A DNA stretch of 64,000 nt from Roseovarius sp. EL26 (lineage in GTDB: Bacteria; Pseudomonadota; Alphaproteobacteria; Rhodobacterales; Rhodobacteraceae), in NCBI RefSeq assembly GCF_900327775.1, contig NZ_OUMZ01000006.1, positions 124,001 through 188,000 of the forward strand, in the 5' to 3' direction. Shown here one piece after another: positions 1 through 8,342 of this stretch. The notes below the pieces were generated by a model. The model worked only from the letters and a program-made list of their open reading frames with translations, was not told the DNA's origin and searched no databases. Made by a program: the position numbers and the translations under genes. How positions within the stretch are numbered: the first letter of the stretch is position 1; each line of letters starts with the position of its first letter.

Positions 1-68
1 GCAAACAGGTTAGCGGTGGTTGATTTCCCCATTCCAATTGAACCCGTCAGACCCAGTATAAATGTCAT
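1..68 (-). CDS. coaE: Dephospho-CoA kinase, 5' fragment cut by the window edge
   Basis: Only the first 22 codons are present. The reverse-strand translation begins MTFILGLTGSIGMGKSTTAN, which holds the P-loop GLTGSIGxGKST typical of CoaE, the kinase that phosphorylates dephospho-CoA in the last step of coenzyme A synthesis. The ATG at 68-66 overlaps the aroE stop in an ATGA tetranucleotide, so translation is probably coupled to aroE. The gene continues to the left of the window. The aroE-coaE order downstream of maf is common in alphaproteobacteria. Confidence 0.85.
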   Translation of the reverse strand, partial: MTFILGLTGSIGMGKSTTANLF

Positions 69-898
69 TTTAATGCGGCTTTCCGAGTGTCTTCATCAAC
101 TTCGGGTCGCACACCAAACCAACGTTCAAAACCTGGAACCGCTTGATGTAGCAACATGCCCAATCCATCAACTGTTGGGCAACCGATAGCTTCGGCCTCG
201 GCCAACAGCGCGGTTTTCAAAGGGGCATAGACAATATCTGTCACCAGTGTCTTTTTGTTTAGGTTAGCAAGTGAAAGCGTCAGTGGGGATTTACCGGTCA
301 TACCTAATGATGTGGTATTCACTAGCGTGGCAACGTCGGATACGGCATCATCCGCCTGTTCCCAATCCACCACCTTAAGTCGCGCACCAAATTCCTGACA
401 CAGCGTTTCAGCGCGAGCCTTCGTTCTGTTGGTCAGCAGGATTTCAGGAACCCCAGTGTCCAACAATGCAACAATGATCGCCCGCGACGCACCGCCCGCA
501 CCCAAGACAAGAGCCGGTCCTAACCGTGGATCCCATTTTGGTGCTGATTGGCGAAGGTTTTGAATAAAGCCATAGCCGTCTGTGTTGTCGGCGTGAATTT
601 TACCATCAGCAGTAAATACCAACGTATTCGCCGCGCCTATTTTTGCCGCATGATCCGAGACAACATCGGCAATTTCCAAGGCCTGTTCTTTATGAGGAAT
701 TGTGATATTCGCGCCAACATAGCCCAGCTTAGGCATATTTCTAAGAACATCTCGCAAATTCTCTGGTTCCACATGCAACGGAACATAATACCCTTTAAGC
801 CCAAGCGTCTTTAACCAATGGCCATGAATTTGTGGCGATTTTGAATGCGCAATTGGGCAACCGATAACACCGGCCAACGGAATTTTATTGTCGCTCAT
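65..898 (-). CDS. aroE: Shikimate dehydrogenase (NADP+)
   Basis: A 277-residue protein of the usual AroE length. It reduces 3-dehydroshikimate to shikimate with NADPH in the aromatic amino acid pathway. Visible motifs are the shikimate-binding SKSP near residue 19, NITIPHKE near residue 65 with the catalytic Lys, DNTDGYGF near residue 104, and the nucleotide-binding GAGGASRAI followed by NRT. It overlaps the upstream maf gene by ATGA (898-895) and the downstream coaE start by ATGA, so the three genes form a tightly packed leftward operon starting beside the putative origin. Confidence 0.95.
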   Translation of the reverse strand: MSDNKIPLAGVIGCPIAHSKSPQIHGHWLKTLGLKGYYVPLHVEPENLRDVLRNMPKLGYVGANITIPHKEQALEIADVVSDHAAKIGAANTLVFTADGKIHADNTDGYGFIQNLRQSAPKWDPRLGPALVLGAGGASRAIIVALLDTGVPEILLTNRTKARAETLCQEFGARLKVVDWEQADDAVSDVATLVNTTSLGMTGKSPLTLSLANLNKKTLVTDIVYAPLKTALLAEAEAIGCPTVDGLGMLLHQAVPGFERWFGVRPEVDEDTRKAALK

Positions 899-1494
899 AT
901 CTCAAGATCTCCACGGTCGATCAAAAAGGTCATGACCTCCAATAATGGTAAGCCCAGCACATGGAAATAGTCGCCATCAATCCGTGAAAACAGCCGGCTA
1001 CCCTCTTCCTCAAGTTTATAGCCGCCAACGCAATAATGCACACTGTCCCAATTTCGATCTGCATAGTCATCAATATAGTCCTCTGACAGCTTGCGCATGG
1101 TCATTTTTACCACACCAATGTGACGCCAGACTGGGCTAAAGTTTTCATAGATCACCGCGGCTGAAAGTAGCTCATGTTTTTGACTACTCAATGTTCTGAG
1201 TTGATCTTTCATCTCATCCTTATTGGCAGGTTTCGAAATAAGCCCACCATCAAAAGACAGAGCTTGATCACAGCCCAACACCAAAGCGCCGGGCCGTTTT
1301 GCACTGATTTTGCGCGCCTTTTGTTCAGCAAGTGCATCGGCAATATCACGGACCCTTGCGCCCTCAGCGATCATTGCAGATTTAATCGCAGGTTCATCGA
1401 CTCTTGCTGGAAGGGCTTCGACCGAAATACCCGCATTTTTCAAAAGCGTTTGTCGTATTTCCGATGATGATGCCAGAATTATACTTTGGGACAT
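895..1494 (-). CDS. maf: Maf/YceF-family nucleoside triphosphate pyrophosphatase
   Basis: A 199-residue Maf family protein, which hydrolyses non-canonical or modified nucleoside triphosphates to monophosphates. The N-terminal ASSSEIR signature, RVDEPAIK near residue 31, and GCDQALSF near residue 74 are the conserved substrate and metal-binding segments. It is the first gene of the leftward maf-aroE-coaE operon. Its start faces the A+T-rich 1577-1897 region, so its promoter lies at the edge of the putative oriC. Substrate preference between the Maf and YhdE/YceF subgroups cannot be decided by eye. Confidence 0.9.
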   Translation of the reverse strand: MSQSIILASSSEIRQTLLKNAGISVEALPARVDEPAIKSAMIAEGARVRDIADALAEQKARKISAKRPGALVLGCDQALSFDGGLISKPANKDEMKDQLRTLSSQKHELLSAAVIYENFSPVWRHIGVVKMTMRKLSEDYIDDYADRNWDSVHYCVGGYKLEEEGSRLFSRIDGDYFHVLGLPLLEVMTFLIDRGDLEI

Positions 1495-1576
1495 GTGGAA
1501 ACCTAATGAATAAGTTTGGGATCATTAAAGGCAAATCGCACAAAATTCCAAGACTTCCGTAGATTTTGGGTTTCAT

Positions 1577-1897
1577 CCCAGCCTTGTCAGAAAATTCAGC
1601 CGAGTTTTCCTACTGTGTAAAAGGATATGTTTGTATTTCCTGAATTTGATTTTTAGCCAAATTTTTATACTTTATCCCCGGAAATAATTTTTGTGTTCCT
1701 GAACTAATCATTTGTATATACTATATTTAATAATGAAATTATCTATTTCTCCATAACCTTTTCCACAGTTTAAATTTTTGTGGATAAAGCGACTTAAAAC
1801 TTTTGATCCACAGATTTTTATTATCCTACTTAAATCATCAATTCTTTTTCTTTTATATATTATTATATGTGTCATTGGCGAACCTCGGGGATAACTC
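1577..1897. other. Putative chromosomal replication origin (oriC)
   Basis: This divergent gap between maf (left) and hemJ (right) is strongly A+T-rich, with long T and A runs at about 1690-1760 and 1803-1870. It contains a perfect DnaA box TTATCCACA on the minus strand (1779-1787), TTTTCCACA on the plus strand (1759-1767), and the near-match TGATCCACA (1804-1812). A weaker 9-mer, TTATCCCCG, occurs once on each strand, at 1672-1680 and 1886-1894, bracketing the core. Origins near maf, the heme genes, gidAB and parAB are known in alphaproteobacteria. I saw no TTAA-N7-TTAA CtrA-type site. Function is inferred from sequence and context only. Confidence 0.75.
1759..1812. promoter_or_regulatory. 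DnaA-box cluster
   Basis: Three DnaA-box-like 9-mers lie within 54 bp: TTTTCCACA on plus (1759-1767), TTATCCACA on minus (1779-1787, exact consensus) and TGATCCACA on plus (1804-1812, one mismatch). The first two are inverted relative to each other. The very A+T-rich stretch starting immediately to the right would suit a DNA-unwinding element. Confidence 0.7.
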
Positions 1898-2347
1898 ATG
1901 ATCGATTTTCTAAGCATTGCGTATCCTTGGGTTAAAGCCCTTCACATCATGTCCGTTATCGCCTGGATGGCAGGTATTTTTTATTTACCACGATTATTTG
2001 TATATCACGTCGAAAAATCTATTTACGGTGATCAACAAGATCAGATTTTTCAAGAAATGGAACACAAGCTTCTGCGCGTGATCATGAACCCGGCGATGAT
2101 TGCGACTTGGGTCTTTGGATTGGTTTTGGTTTTTACACCAGGTGTTATTGATTGGTCTGCTGTCTGGCCTTACACGAAAATGGCAGCCGTTTTAACGATG
2201 ACATGGTTTCACCATTGGTTGGCAAAACGACGTAAAGAATTTGCATCGGGCAAAAATATTTTATCCGGCCGCCAGTACCGCATGATGAATGAGCTTCCTA
2301 CAGCGCTGATGGTGATCATTGTGCTATCTGTGGTGGTGCGCTTTTAG
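1898..2347 (+). CDS. hemJ: Protoporphyrinogen oxidase HemJ, integral membrane protein
   Basis: A 149-residue membrane protein with about four hydrophobic helices and the family's N-terminal pattern VKALHIMSVIAWMAGIFYLP, which includes a conserved His. HemJ oxidises protoporphyrinogen IX to protoporphyrin IX in bacteria lacking HemG or HemY. A second conserved cluster, FHHWLAKRRKEF, lies near residues 107-118. The ATG follows a purine-rich CGGGGATAA segment. It lies between the putative origin and rho. In many relatives hemE sits next to these genes, but it is not in this window. Confidence 0.88.
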   Translation: MIDFLSIAYPWVKALHIMSVIAWMAGIFYLPRLFVYHVEKSIYGDQQDQIFQEMEHKLLRVIMNPAMIATWVFGLVLVFTPGVIDWSAVWPYTKMAAVLTMTWFHHWLAKRRKEFASGKNILSGRQYRMMNELPTALMVIIVLSVVVRF

Positions 2348-2467
2348 TTCGAATTGACTCGGGGCTTCAGGCGGCTTAAATAGCCCTCTAAGACCCGTCC
2401 GGGTTTGTATTTCTCCGAAACACACATTGAATTGCTGCGATGCGGTGAATTCTATAGGTATATCTCT

Positions 2468-3739
2468 ATGTGCAGTCAGCGCCTGAACCTTTCTGAACTT
2501 AAGGCACAAAGTGCCAAAACACTTCTTGCGATGGCGGAAGAGCTGGAAATTGAAAACGCTTCGACCATGCGTAAAGGCGAGATGATGTTCTCGATCTTGA
2601 AAGAGCGGGCCGAGGAGGGTTGGATCGTTTACGGTGACGGTGTACTTGAGGTGTTACAAGATGGTTTTGGATTTCTACGCTCACCAGAGGCCAATTATCT
2701 TCCGGGTCCGGATGATATCTATGTTTCGCCAGATATGCTCCGGAAATATTCTCTTAGAACTGGGGATACGATCGAAGGTGAAATTAGACAACCTGATGAT
2801 AACGAACGTTATTTTGCAATCACATCAGTGAGTCAAATCAACTTTGAAGAACCAGAGAAAGCGCGCCATAAGATCGCCTTTGATAACCTGACACCCCTTT
2901 ATCCAGATGAGCGTCTGAAGATGGAGATCGAAGATCCAACCATCAAAGATAAATCGGCCCGTGTGATCGACTTGGTTGCACCGATAGGTAAAGGTCAGCG
3001 ATCGTTGATTGTGGCGCCACCGCGCACCGGTAAGACGGTTATTTTGCAAAATATTGCTGCAAGCATCGAGAAAAACCATCCTGAGTGCTATCTGATCGTT
3101 TTGCTCATTGATGAACGTCCCGAAGAGGTGACGGATATGCAACGTAGCGTGAAGGGTGAGGTTGTCAGCTCAACATTTGATGAGCCTGCCACACGTCACG
3201 TCGCCGTATCAGAAATGGTGATTGAAAAGGCTAAACGTCTGGTCGAACATAAACGAGATGTCGTTATTCTTCTCGATTCAATCACAAGACTTGGTAGGGC
3301 ATTCAATACCGTTGTGCCATCCTCTGGGAAGGTTCTAACCGGTGGTGTTGATGCTAATGCACTTCAACGTCCGAAGCGCTTCTTTGGTGCCGCACGGAAT
3401 ATCGAAGAGGGTGGATCTTTGACGATTATCTCAACTGCTTTGATCGATACCGGTAGCCGTATGGACGAGGTGATCTTTGAAGAATTCAAAGGTACTGGTA
3501 ACAGCGAGATTGTACTTGATCGTAAAATTGCTGACAAACGCGTCTTCCCGGCAATTGATATTCTTAAATCTGGCACGCGGAAAGAAGATCTTCTTATCGA
3601 TAAAATTGATTTGCAAAAAACTTTTGTGCTGCGTCGAATTCTCAACCCGATGGGAACGACCGATGCGATTGAATTCCTGTTGTCCAAGTTGAAACAAACA
3701 AAGACTAACACGGAATTCTTCGATTCCATGAATACTTAA
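2468..3739 (+). CDS. rho: Transcription termination factor Rho
   Basis: I place the start at 2468 ([14 protein letters not shown]), which gives 423 residues, the usual Rho length; an in-frame codon at 2405 would add 21 residues unlike the family. Rho is a hexameric RNA-dependent ATPase that terminates transcription. Visible are the N-terminal helix domain ([18 protein letters not shown]), the cold-shock-like RNA-binding site with GFGFLRS, Walker A APPRTGKT near residue 180, and Walker [15 protein letters not shown]. The 120-nt leader after hemJ contains only weak hairpins, and no clear autoregulatory structure could be identified. Confidence 0.95.
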   Translation: MCSQRLNLSELKAQSAKTLLAMAEELEIENASTMRKGEMMFSILKERAEEGWIVYGDGVLEVLQDGFGFLRSPEANYLPGPDDIYVSPDMLRKYSLRTGDTIEGEIRQPDDNERYFAITSVSQINFEEPEKARHKIAFDNLTPLYPDERLKMEIEDPTIKDKSARVIDLVAPIGKGQRSLIVAPPRTGKTVILQNIAASIEKNHPECYLIVLLIDERPEEVTDMQRSVKGEVVSSTFDEPATRHVAVSEMVIEKAKRLVEHKRDVVILLDSITRLGRAFNTVVPSSGKVLTGGVDANALQRPKRFFGAARNIEEGGSLTIISTALIDTGSRMDEVIFEEFKGTGNSEIVLDRKIADKRVFPAIDILKSGTRKEDLLIDKIDLQKTFVLRRILNPMGTTDAIEFLLSKLKQTKTNTEFFDSMNT

Positions 3740-3760
3740 CCCGATTTGAGAGGGTGAGAC

Positions 3761-5047
3761 ATGGAAACTGTATTCGCCCTTTCATCGGCCGAGGGTAAAG
3801 CAGGCGTTGCAATTATTAGGATTTCAGGCCCTGATGCCTTTAAATCTGCAAAATTGCTTTGTGGTGATTTACCACAGGTACGAAAACCATCTGTTCGGGA
3901 ACTGAAAGCTTCTGACGGAACTCAGTTAGATGAAGCTTTGATAGTTTTGTTTGATAAAAACCATAGCTTTACTGGAGATGAAACTGTTGAGCTTCATCTC
4001 CACGGTAGCCCCGCAATTGTGACGTCGGTGTTGGCTGAACTATCTTTAATCGATGAACTGTCGCCCGCAAATCCAGGGGATTTTACGCGCCGAGCATTGG
4101 AAAATGGTCGACTTGATTTGTCTCAGGTTGAAGGATTAGCGGATCTTATCGATTCAGAAACCGAGGCGCAGAGGCGCCAGGCTATTCGTGTTTTCAAAGG
4201 TGAGTTTGCTGATAAAACCGAAGGTTGGCGTAAGAAGTTAATTCGCGCTGCCGCGTTAATCGAGGCAACGATAGATTTTGCCGATGAAGAAGTCCCTACA
4301 GATGTTTCGCCAGAAGTGAATGCGCTGATTGACCATGTTGTTTCTGAGATCCAAGATGAGATCAATGGAGTTAAATCGGCTGAACGGATTCGATTGGGTT
4401 TCGAAGTTGCAATTGTCGGTGCGCCAAATGTAGGTAAATCAACGCTATTGAATCGCATTGCGGGTCGAGAAGCAGCAATCACATCTGAATATGCTGGCAC
4501 CACCCGCGATGTTATTGAAGTCCGAATGGATCTTGGGGGGCTGCCAGTAACTTTTTTGGATACTGCAGGGTTGCGTGAGACGGACGATTTTGTTGAATCG
4601 ATCGGTATTGACCGTGCTAGAGAGCGCGCCCAGATGGCTGATTTATGCGTTTTCTTAAAGGAAGAAGATCAGAAACCTGAATTTGACCCGCGCCCGGATG
4701 ATATCATCTTGACGCCAAAGGCTGATATCCAAGATAATGAAAATGGAGCAATATCTGGGAAAACTGGATTTGGTGTTACAGCATTGCTGGATAGAATTTC
4801 GACTACTTTGAAGTTACGCTCATCAAATGCTGGTCTTGCTACACGCATTAGACATCAGGAAGCCATGATATCCGGCGTAAAGTCGCTTAGAGTTGCGCAA
4901 AATTATGTAAATGGCGGTGGAGATGTCGCCGAATTTGCGGCTGAGGAAATTAGGTCGGCTGTTCGAGCGTTGGATTCTCTGGTAGGCAGGATTGGAGTTG
5001 AGAATCTTCTCGATGAAATTTTTGCTAGCTTTTGCTTGGGCAAGTAA
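3761..5047 (+). CDS. mnmE: tRNA uridine-5-carboxymethylaminomethyl(34) GTPase MnmE
   Basis: A 428-residue MnmE (TrmE). With MnmG it modifies the wobble uridine of certain tRNAs. It has an N-terminal formyl-THF-binding domain (METVFALSSAEGKAGVAIIR), a helical domain, an inserted G domain with GAPNVGKST near residue 224 and DTAG near 269, and the C-terminal CLGK tetrapeptide carrying the conserved Cys. A good ribosome-binding site (GAGGGTGAG) precedes the ATG. The stop lies immediately before mnmG, so both subunits are made from one operon. The stretch is more A+T-rich than the rest of the window. Confidence 0.96.
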   Translation: METVFALSSAEGKAGVAIIRISGPDAFKSAKLLCGDLPQVRKPSVRELKASDGTQLDEALIVLFDKNHSFTGDETVELHLHGSPAIVTSVLAELSLIDELSPANPGDFTRRALENGRLDLSQVEGLADLIDSETEAQRRQAIRVFKGEFADKTEGWRKKLIRAAALIEATIDFADEEVPTDVSPEVNALIDHVVSEIQDEINGVKSAERIRLGFEVAIVGAPNVGKSTLLNRIAGREAAITSEYAGTTRDVIEVRMDLGGLPVTFLDTAGLRETDDFVESIGIDRARERAQMADLCVFLKEEDQKPEFDPRPDDIILTPKADIQDNENGAISGKTGFGVTALLDRISTTLKLRSSNAGLATRIRHQEAMISGVKSLRVAQNYVNGGGDVAEFAAEEIRSAVRALDSLVGRIGVENLLDEIFASFCLGK

Positions 5048-5050
5048 GGA

Positions 5051-6922
5051 GTGTTTCACGTGAAACATTTTGATGTCATTGTTATTGGTGGTGGACATGC
5101 CGGAACTGAAGCTGCGCATGTTGCCGCAAGAATGGGCGCTAATACCGCGCTGGTGACGCTGACTTTTGATTCTATAGGCGTCATGTCCTGTAATCCTGCA
5201 ATTGGCGGATTGGGAAAAGGACATCTGGTTCGAGAAATTGATGCTCTTGATGGTGTAATGGGGCGGGTTGCAGATAAAGCAGGTATTCAATTTCGCTTAC
5301 TAAATCGGCGAAAGGGCCCAGCGGTACAGGGGCCAAGGGCTCAATCTGATCGAAAGATTTATCGCGAAACTATGCAAGCTGAGATTAGGGTTCAGAAAAA
5401 CCTTAAAGTTCTAGAAGGTGAAGCGACTGATCTTTTGGTTAAGAATAACCAAGTATATGGCATCAAGCTAGATGATGACCATGAGGTGTATGCTAAATCA
5501 ATTGTTTTAACCACGGGTACATTTCTACGTGGCGTCGTTCATATCGGGGATACATCTTACCCGGGTGGTCGTATGGGCGACAAACCATCTATAAAGCTTG
5601 CTGAACGTATGGATGATTTTGGCCTTAATTTGGGCCGTTTAAAAACTGGTACGCCGCCAAGGCTAGATGGAAAAACAATAAATTGGGATGTGTTGGAAAA
5701 GCAGCCAGGTGACGATGATCCGACATTCTTCTCATTTTTTACAAAGACAGCTGAGGCAAATCAAATTTCTTGCGGAATTACTCATACAAATGAGCAAACG
5801 CATGATATTATTCGCAACAATCTAGAACGCTCAGCTATGTATGGTGGTCATATCGATGGGATTGGCCCGCGATATTGCCCCTCCATCGAAGACAAAATTG
5901 TTCGGTTTTCAGATAAATCATCTCATCAGATTTTTCTCGAACCGGAAAGCCTTTCGGATTCTGTAATTTATCCAAATGGAATCTCCACCTCTCTGCCGGG
6001 TGAAATTCAGAATGATTATGTAAAATCTATTAAAGGCCTTGAAAATACGACAATTCTTCAACCGGGCTATGCTATTGAATATGATTATGTAGACCCACGC
6101 TCATTGTGTCTGACTTTGGAGCTGAAGGGTGTTGATGGACTATTCTTGGCTGGACAAATCAATGGGACGACCGGATATGAAGAAGCAGCTGCACAGGGCC
6201 TCGTGGCGGGATTGAACGCTGGTTTAAAATCTCTGGATAGGGAATCTTGCGTGTTTAGTCGTTCAGAAAGCTACATTGGTGTAATGATCGATGATCTCAC
6301 AACACGTGGCGTAGCAGAGCCGTATCGCATGTTTACATCTCGTGCTGAATTCCGACTTTCACTCAGAGCAGATAATGCAGACCAGCGGCTAACACCGAAA
6401 GGTATTGAAATTGGGTGTGTTGGTGTTGAGAGAAGCGCTCTTTTTTACAACAAGAGCAATAAACTTGAATCTGGCATGGATCAATTGAATGCTAGAGTAT
6501 TTACACCAAAGCAAGTGAAAGAAGTTGGTATAGATATCAATCAGGACGGAACTAAACGATCCGCATTTACGTTGCTCGCATTCCCAAATATCAAATTTGA
6601 TGATCTGATTTTGCTGGATTCTGAACTAGAAGCTATTGATCAGGACACGCGGGATCAACTTTCTAAAGATGCTTTGTATGCGAATTACATCAAACGCCAA
6701 ACGCGGGACATGGAGTTAGTCAAAAAGGATGAGAAGGTTGAGATACCTTTGAACTTTGATTTTTCCGCGGTAAACGGATTATCGAATGAGTTGGTACAAA
6801 AGCTTTCGGAAGGAAGGCCAGAAAATTTAGCACAAGCTTCTAAAATTGACGGCATGACACCAGCTGGCCTAACGTTGATTTTGGGCGCGTTGAAGCGTAA
6901 ACGCAGGGAGAAATTCGCTTAA
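5051..6922 (+). CDS. mnmG: tRNA uridine-5-carboxymethylaminomethyl(34) synthesis enzyme MnmG (GidA)
   Basis: A 623-residue FAD protein, partner of MnmE. The FAD-binding [10 protein letters not shown] is at the N terminus, followed by the family signatures [20 protein letters not shown] and GPRAQSDR near residue 95. The start is ambiguous. GTG at 5051 gives MFHVKHFD, as often annotated in relatives, but the AAGGAG at 5046-5051 is ideally spaced for the in-frame GTG at 5060. In either case a 16-bp parS palindrome (5052-5067) covers the initiation region, so ParB bound there could affect transcription through the start. The stop overlaps the rsmG start by one base (TAATG). Confidence 0.95.
   Translation: MFHVKHFDVIVIGGGHAGTEAAHVAARMGANTALVTLTFDSIGVMSCNPAIGGLGKGHLVREIDALDGVMGRVADKAGIQFRLLNRRKGPAVQGPRAQSDRKIYRETMQAEIRVQKNLKVLEGEATDLLVKNNQVYGIKLDDDHEVYAKSIVLTTGTFLRGVVHIGDTSYPGGRMGDKPSIKLAERMDDFGLNLGRLKTGTPPRLDGKTINWDVLEKQPGDDDPTFFSFFTKTAEANQISCGITHTNEQTHDIIRNNLERSAMYGGHIDGIGPRYCPSIEDKIVRFSDKSSHQIFLEPESLSDSVIYPNGISTSLPGEIQNDYVKSIKGLENTTILQPGYAIEYDYVDPRSLCLTLELKGVDGLFLAGQINGTTGYEEAAAQGLVAGLNAGLKSLDRESCVFSRSESYIGVMIDDLTTRGVAEPYRMFTSRAEFRLSLRADNADQRLTPKGIEIGCVGVERSALFYNKSNKLESGMDQLNARVFTPKQVKEVGIDINQDGTKRSAFTLLAFPNIKFDDLILLDSELEAIDQDTRDQLSKDALYANYIKRQTRDMELVKKDEKVEIPLNFDFSAVNGLSNELVQKLSEGRPENLAQASKIDGMTPAGLTLILGALKRKRREKFA
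5052..5067. promoter_or_regulatory. parS centromere-like site (ParB binding)
   Basis: TGTTTCACGTGAAACA is a perfect 16-bp palindrome that matches the chromosomal parS consensus recognised by ParB/Spo0J. It lies 4 bp after the mnmE stop and spans the start region of mnmG, encoding part of FHVKH. It is 2.5 kb upstream of parA and about 3.3 kb from the putative oriC. Confidence 0.93.
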
Positions 6923-7530
6923 TGAGTGATCTACTTCAAAATGTTTCACGTGAAACACAAGAACGATTATCGATCTATCTGGAGTTACTCAAAAAGTGGA
7001 ACAAAAAGATTAATCTTGTTTCTCCGGCGACACTGAAGTCAGCTTGGCAGAGGCATTTTGTAGATTCCATTCAGATATGCCAACTCTCAGATAAATCAGG
7101 GCAAAAGTGGGTAGATATGGGGTCTGGTGCAGGTTTTCCGGGTTTGGTTGTTTCGATAGTTGGAATGGAAGATGACACTCCCCACCATGTTACGTTGATC
7201 GAAAGCGATATGCGGAAATGCATGTTTTTAAGAACCGTGATTCGCGAGGTTGGCGCACCAGCGGAAGTGATAAATGACCGCATTGAACGTATTTCTTCAT
7301 TGGAGGCTGATATTGTTTCTGCTAGGGCGTTGGCGGATCTAAAAATTTTGATGGGTTATGCTGACCATCACTTGAAACCAGACGGAATGGCTCTTTTCCT
7401 AAAAGGAAATAATTGGAAAACTGAGTTAAAGGATGCCGAAACACGCTGGACTTTCGATTATAACGCTCACAACAGCCTAACAGAAAACGGATCTGTCATT
7501 ATGAATGTTTCAGGAATTCAACATGTCTGA
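6922..7530 (+). CDS. rsmG: 16S rRNA (guanine(527)-N7)-methyltransferase RsmG (GidB)
   Basis: A 202-residue SAM-dependent methyltransferase that makes m7G527 in 16S rRNA. The SAM-binding motif DMGSGAGFPG lies near residues 65-74, with the conserved KKWNKKINLVSP and RHFVDS upstream. Codons 8-13 (NVSRET) are spelled by the second parS site. The ATG overlaps the mnmG stop by one base and the C terminus overlaps the parA start by 8 nt, so rsmG sits inside a continuous mnmE-mnmG-rsmG-parA-parB operon. Confidence 0.95.
   Translation: MSDLLQNVSRETQERLSIYLELLKKWNKKINLVSPATLKSAWQRHFVDSIQICQLSDKSGQKWVDMGSGAGFPGLVVSIVGMEDDTPHHVTLIESDMRKCMFLRTVIREVGAPAEVINDRIERISSLEADIVSARALADLKILMGYADHHLKPDGMALFLKGNNWKTELKDAETRWTFDYNAHNSLTENGSVIMNVSGIQHV
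6942..6957. promoter_or_regulatory. parS site inside rsmG
   Basis: A second copy of the same perfect palindrome TGTTTCACGTGAAACA, 1.89 kb from the first, lies entirely within the rsmG coding sequence. It encodes the residues VSRET, a peptide recurrent in bacterial GidB proteins for this reason. Confidence 0.93.
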
Positions 7531-8341
7531 TCCTTTGCACATAGATGAACCCAAAATTATTGCCGTTGCAAACCAAAAGGGCGGTGTTGGAAAAACAACC
7601 ACGACAATCAATTTAGCTGCCGCTCTGGCAGAGCAGGGGCGTGAGGTGTTGATTGTAGATCTTGACCCGCAAGGCAATGCGTCGACGGGGCTTGGAATTG
7701 AAATGTCTGATCGTAAGGTAACAACTTATGATCTGTTGGTTGATGATGCGCCGCTTGAAGACGCAATACAAAGTCTTGAGATTAAAAACCTAAGCATCAT
7801 TCCGGCTAATGTAGACCTTAGCTCTGCTGATATAGAGTTGATATCTAATGAAAAAAGGAGCTTTTTGCTTCATGACGCTTTGCGCCAACCATCGATCGAC
7901 GCTTATGCATTCGACTACATCTTGATTGATTGCCCGCCATCGCTAAACCTGTTGACAGTTAACGCGATGGTGGCTGCTCATTCTGTTTTGGTGCCGCTTC
8001 AAAGTGAATTTTTTGCACTCGAGGGCCTATCACAATTGATGCTTAGCATTCGGGAAGTACGGCAAACAGCAAATGAGAACCTAAGAATTGAAGGTGTCGT
8101 ACTAACCATGTTTGATTCGCGGAATAATCTTTCGTTACAGGTTGAACAAGATGCGCGTGCGAACCTTGGAAATCTGGTTTTTAAAATCTGTATTCCAAGA
8201 AACGTAAGGGTAAGCGAGGCACCATCTTATGCACTGCCTGTGCTGGAATATGATAGCGGTTCCAAAGGGGCGCGGGCGTATCGAGCATTGGCGATAGAGT
8301 TGATTGAAAATCAAAACCCGTCACCAGGACATAGGGGGTAA
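7523..8341 (+). CDS. parA: Chromosome-partitioning ATPase ParA
   Basis: Start set at ATG 7523 (MSDPLHIDEPK, 272 residues), which has AGGA at 7512-7515 with 7-nt spacing; the in-frame ATG at 7505 lies deeper in rsmG without such a site. ParA is a nucleoid-binding Walker-type ATPase that moves ParB-parS complexes to daughter cells. Visible motifs are the deviant Walker A KGGVGKTTT, the segment DLDPQGNAST and Walker B IDCPPSLNLLT. The gene overlaps rsmG by 8 nt and ends one base before parB. Its coupling to the two parS sites supports a chromosomal rather than plasmid role. Confidence 0.96.
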   Translation: MSDPLHIDEPKIIAVANQKGGVGKTTTTINLAAALAEQGREVLIVDLDPQGNASTGLGIEMSDRKVTTYDLLVDDAPLEDAIQSLEIKNLSIIPANVDLSSADIELISNEKRSFLLHDALRQPSIDAYAFDYILIDCPPSLNLLTVNAMVAAHSVLVPLQSEFFALEGLSQLMLSIREVRQTANENLRIEGVVLTMFDSRNNLSLQVEQDARANLGNLVFKICIPRNVRVSEAPSYALPVLEYDSGSKGARAYRALAIELIENQNPSPGHRG

Positions 8342-8342
8342 T

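Noticed and set aside
1577..1897. CtrA-type TTAA-N7-TTAA sites in the origin
   Set aside because: Several TTAA tetramers occur, but none has a second TTAA at the right spacing.
2391..2406. Hairpin attenuator upstream of rho
   Set aside because: The ACCC/GGGT stem is too short to support a regulatory claim.
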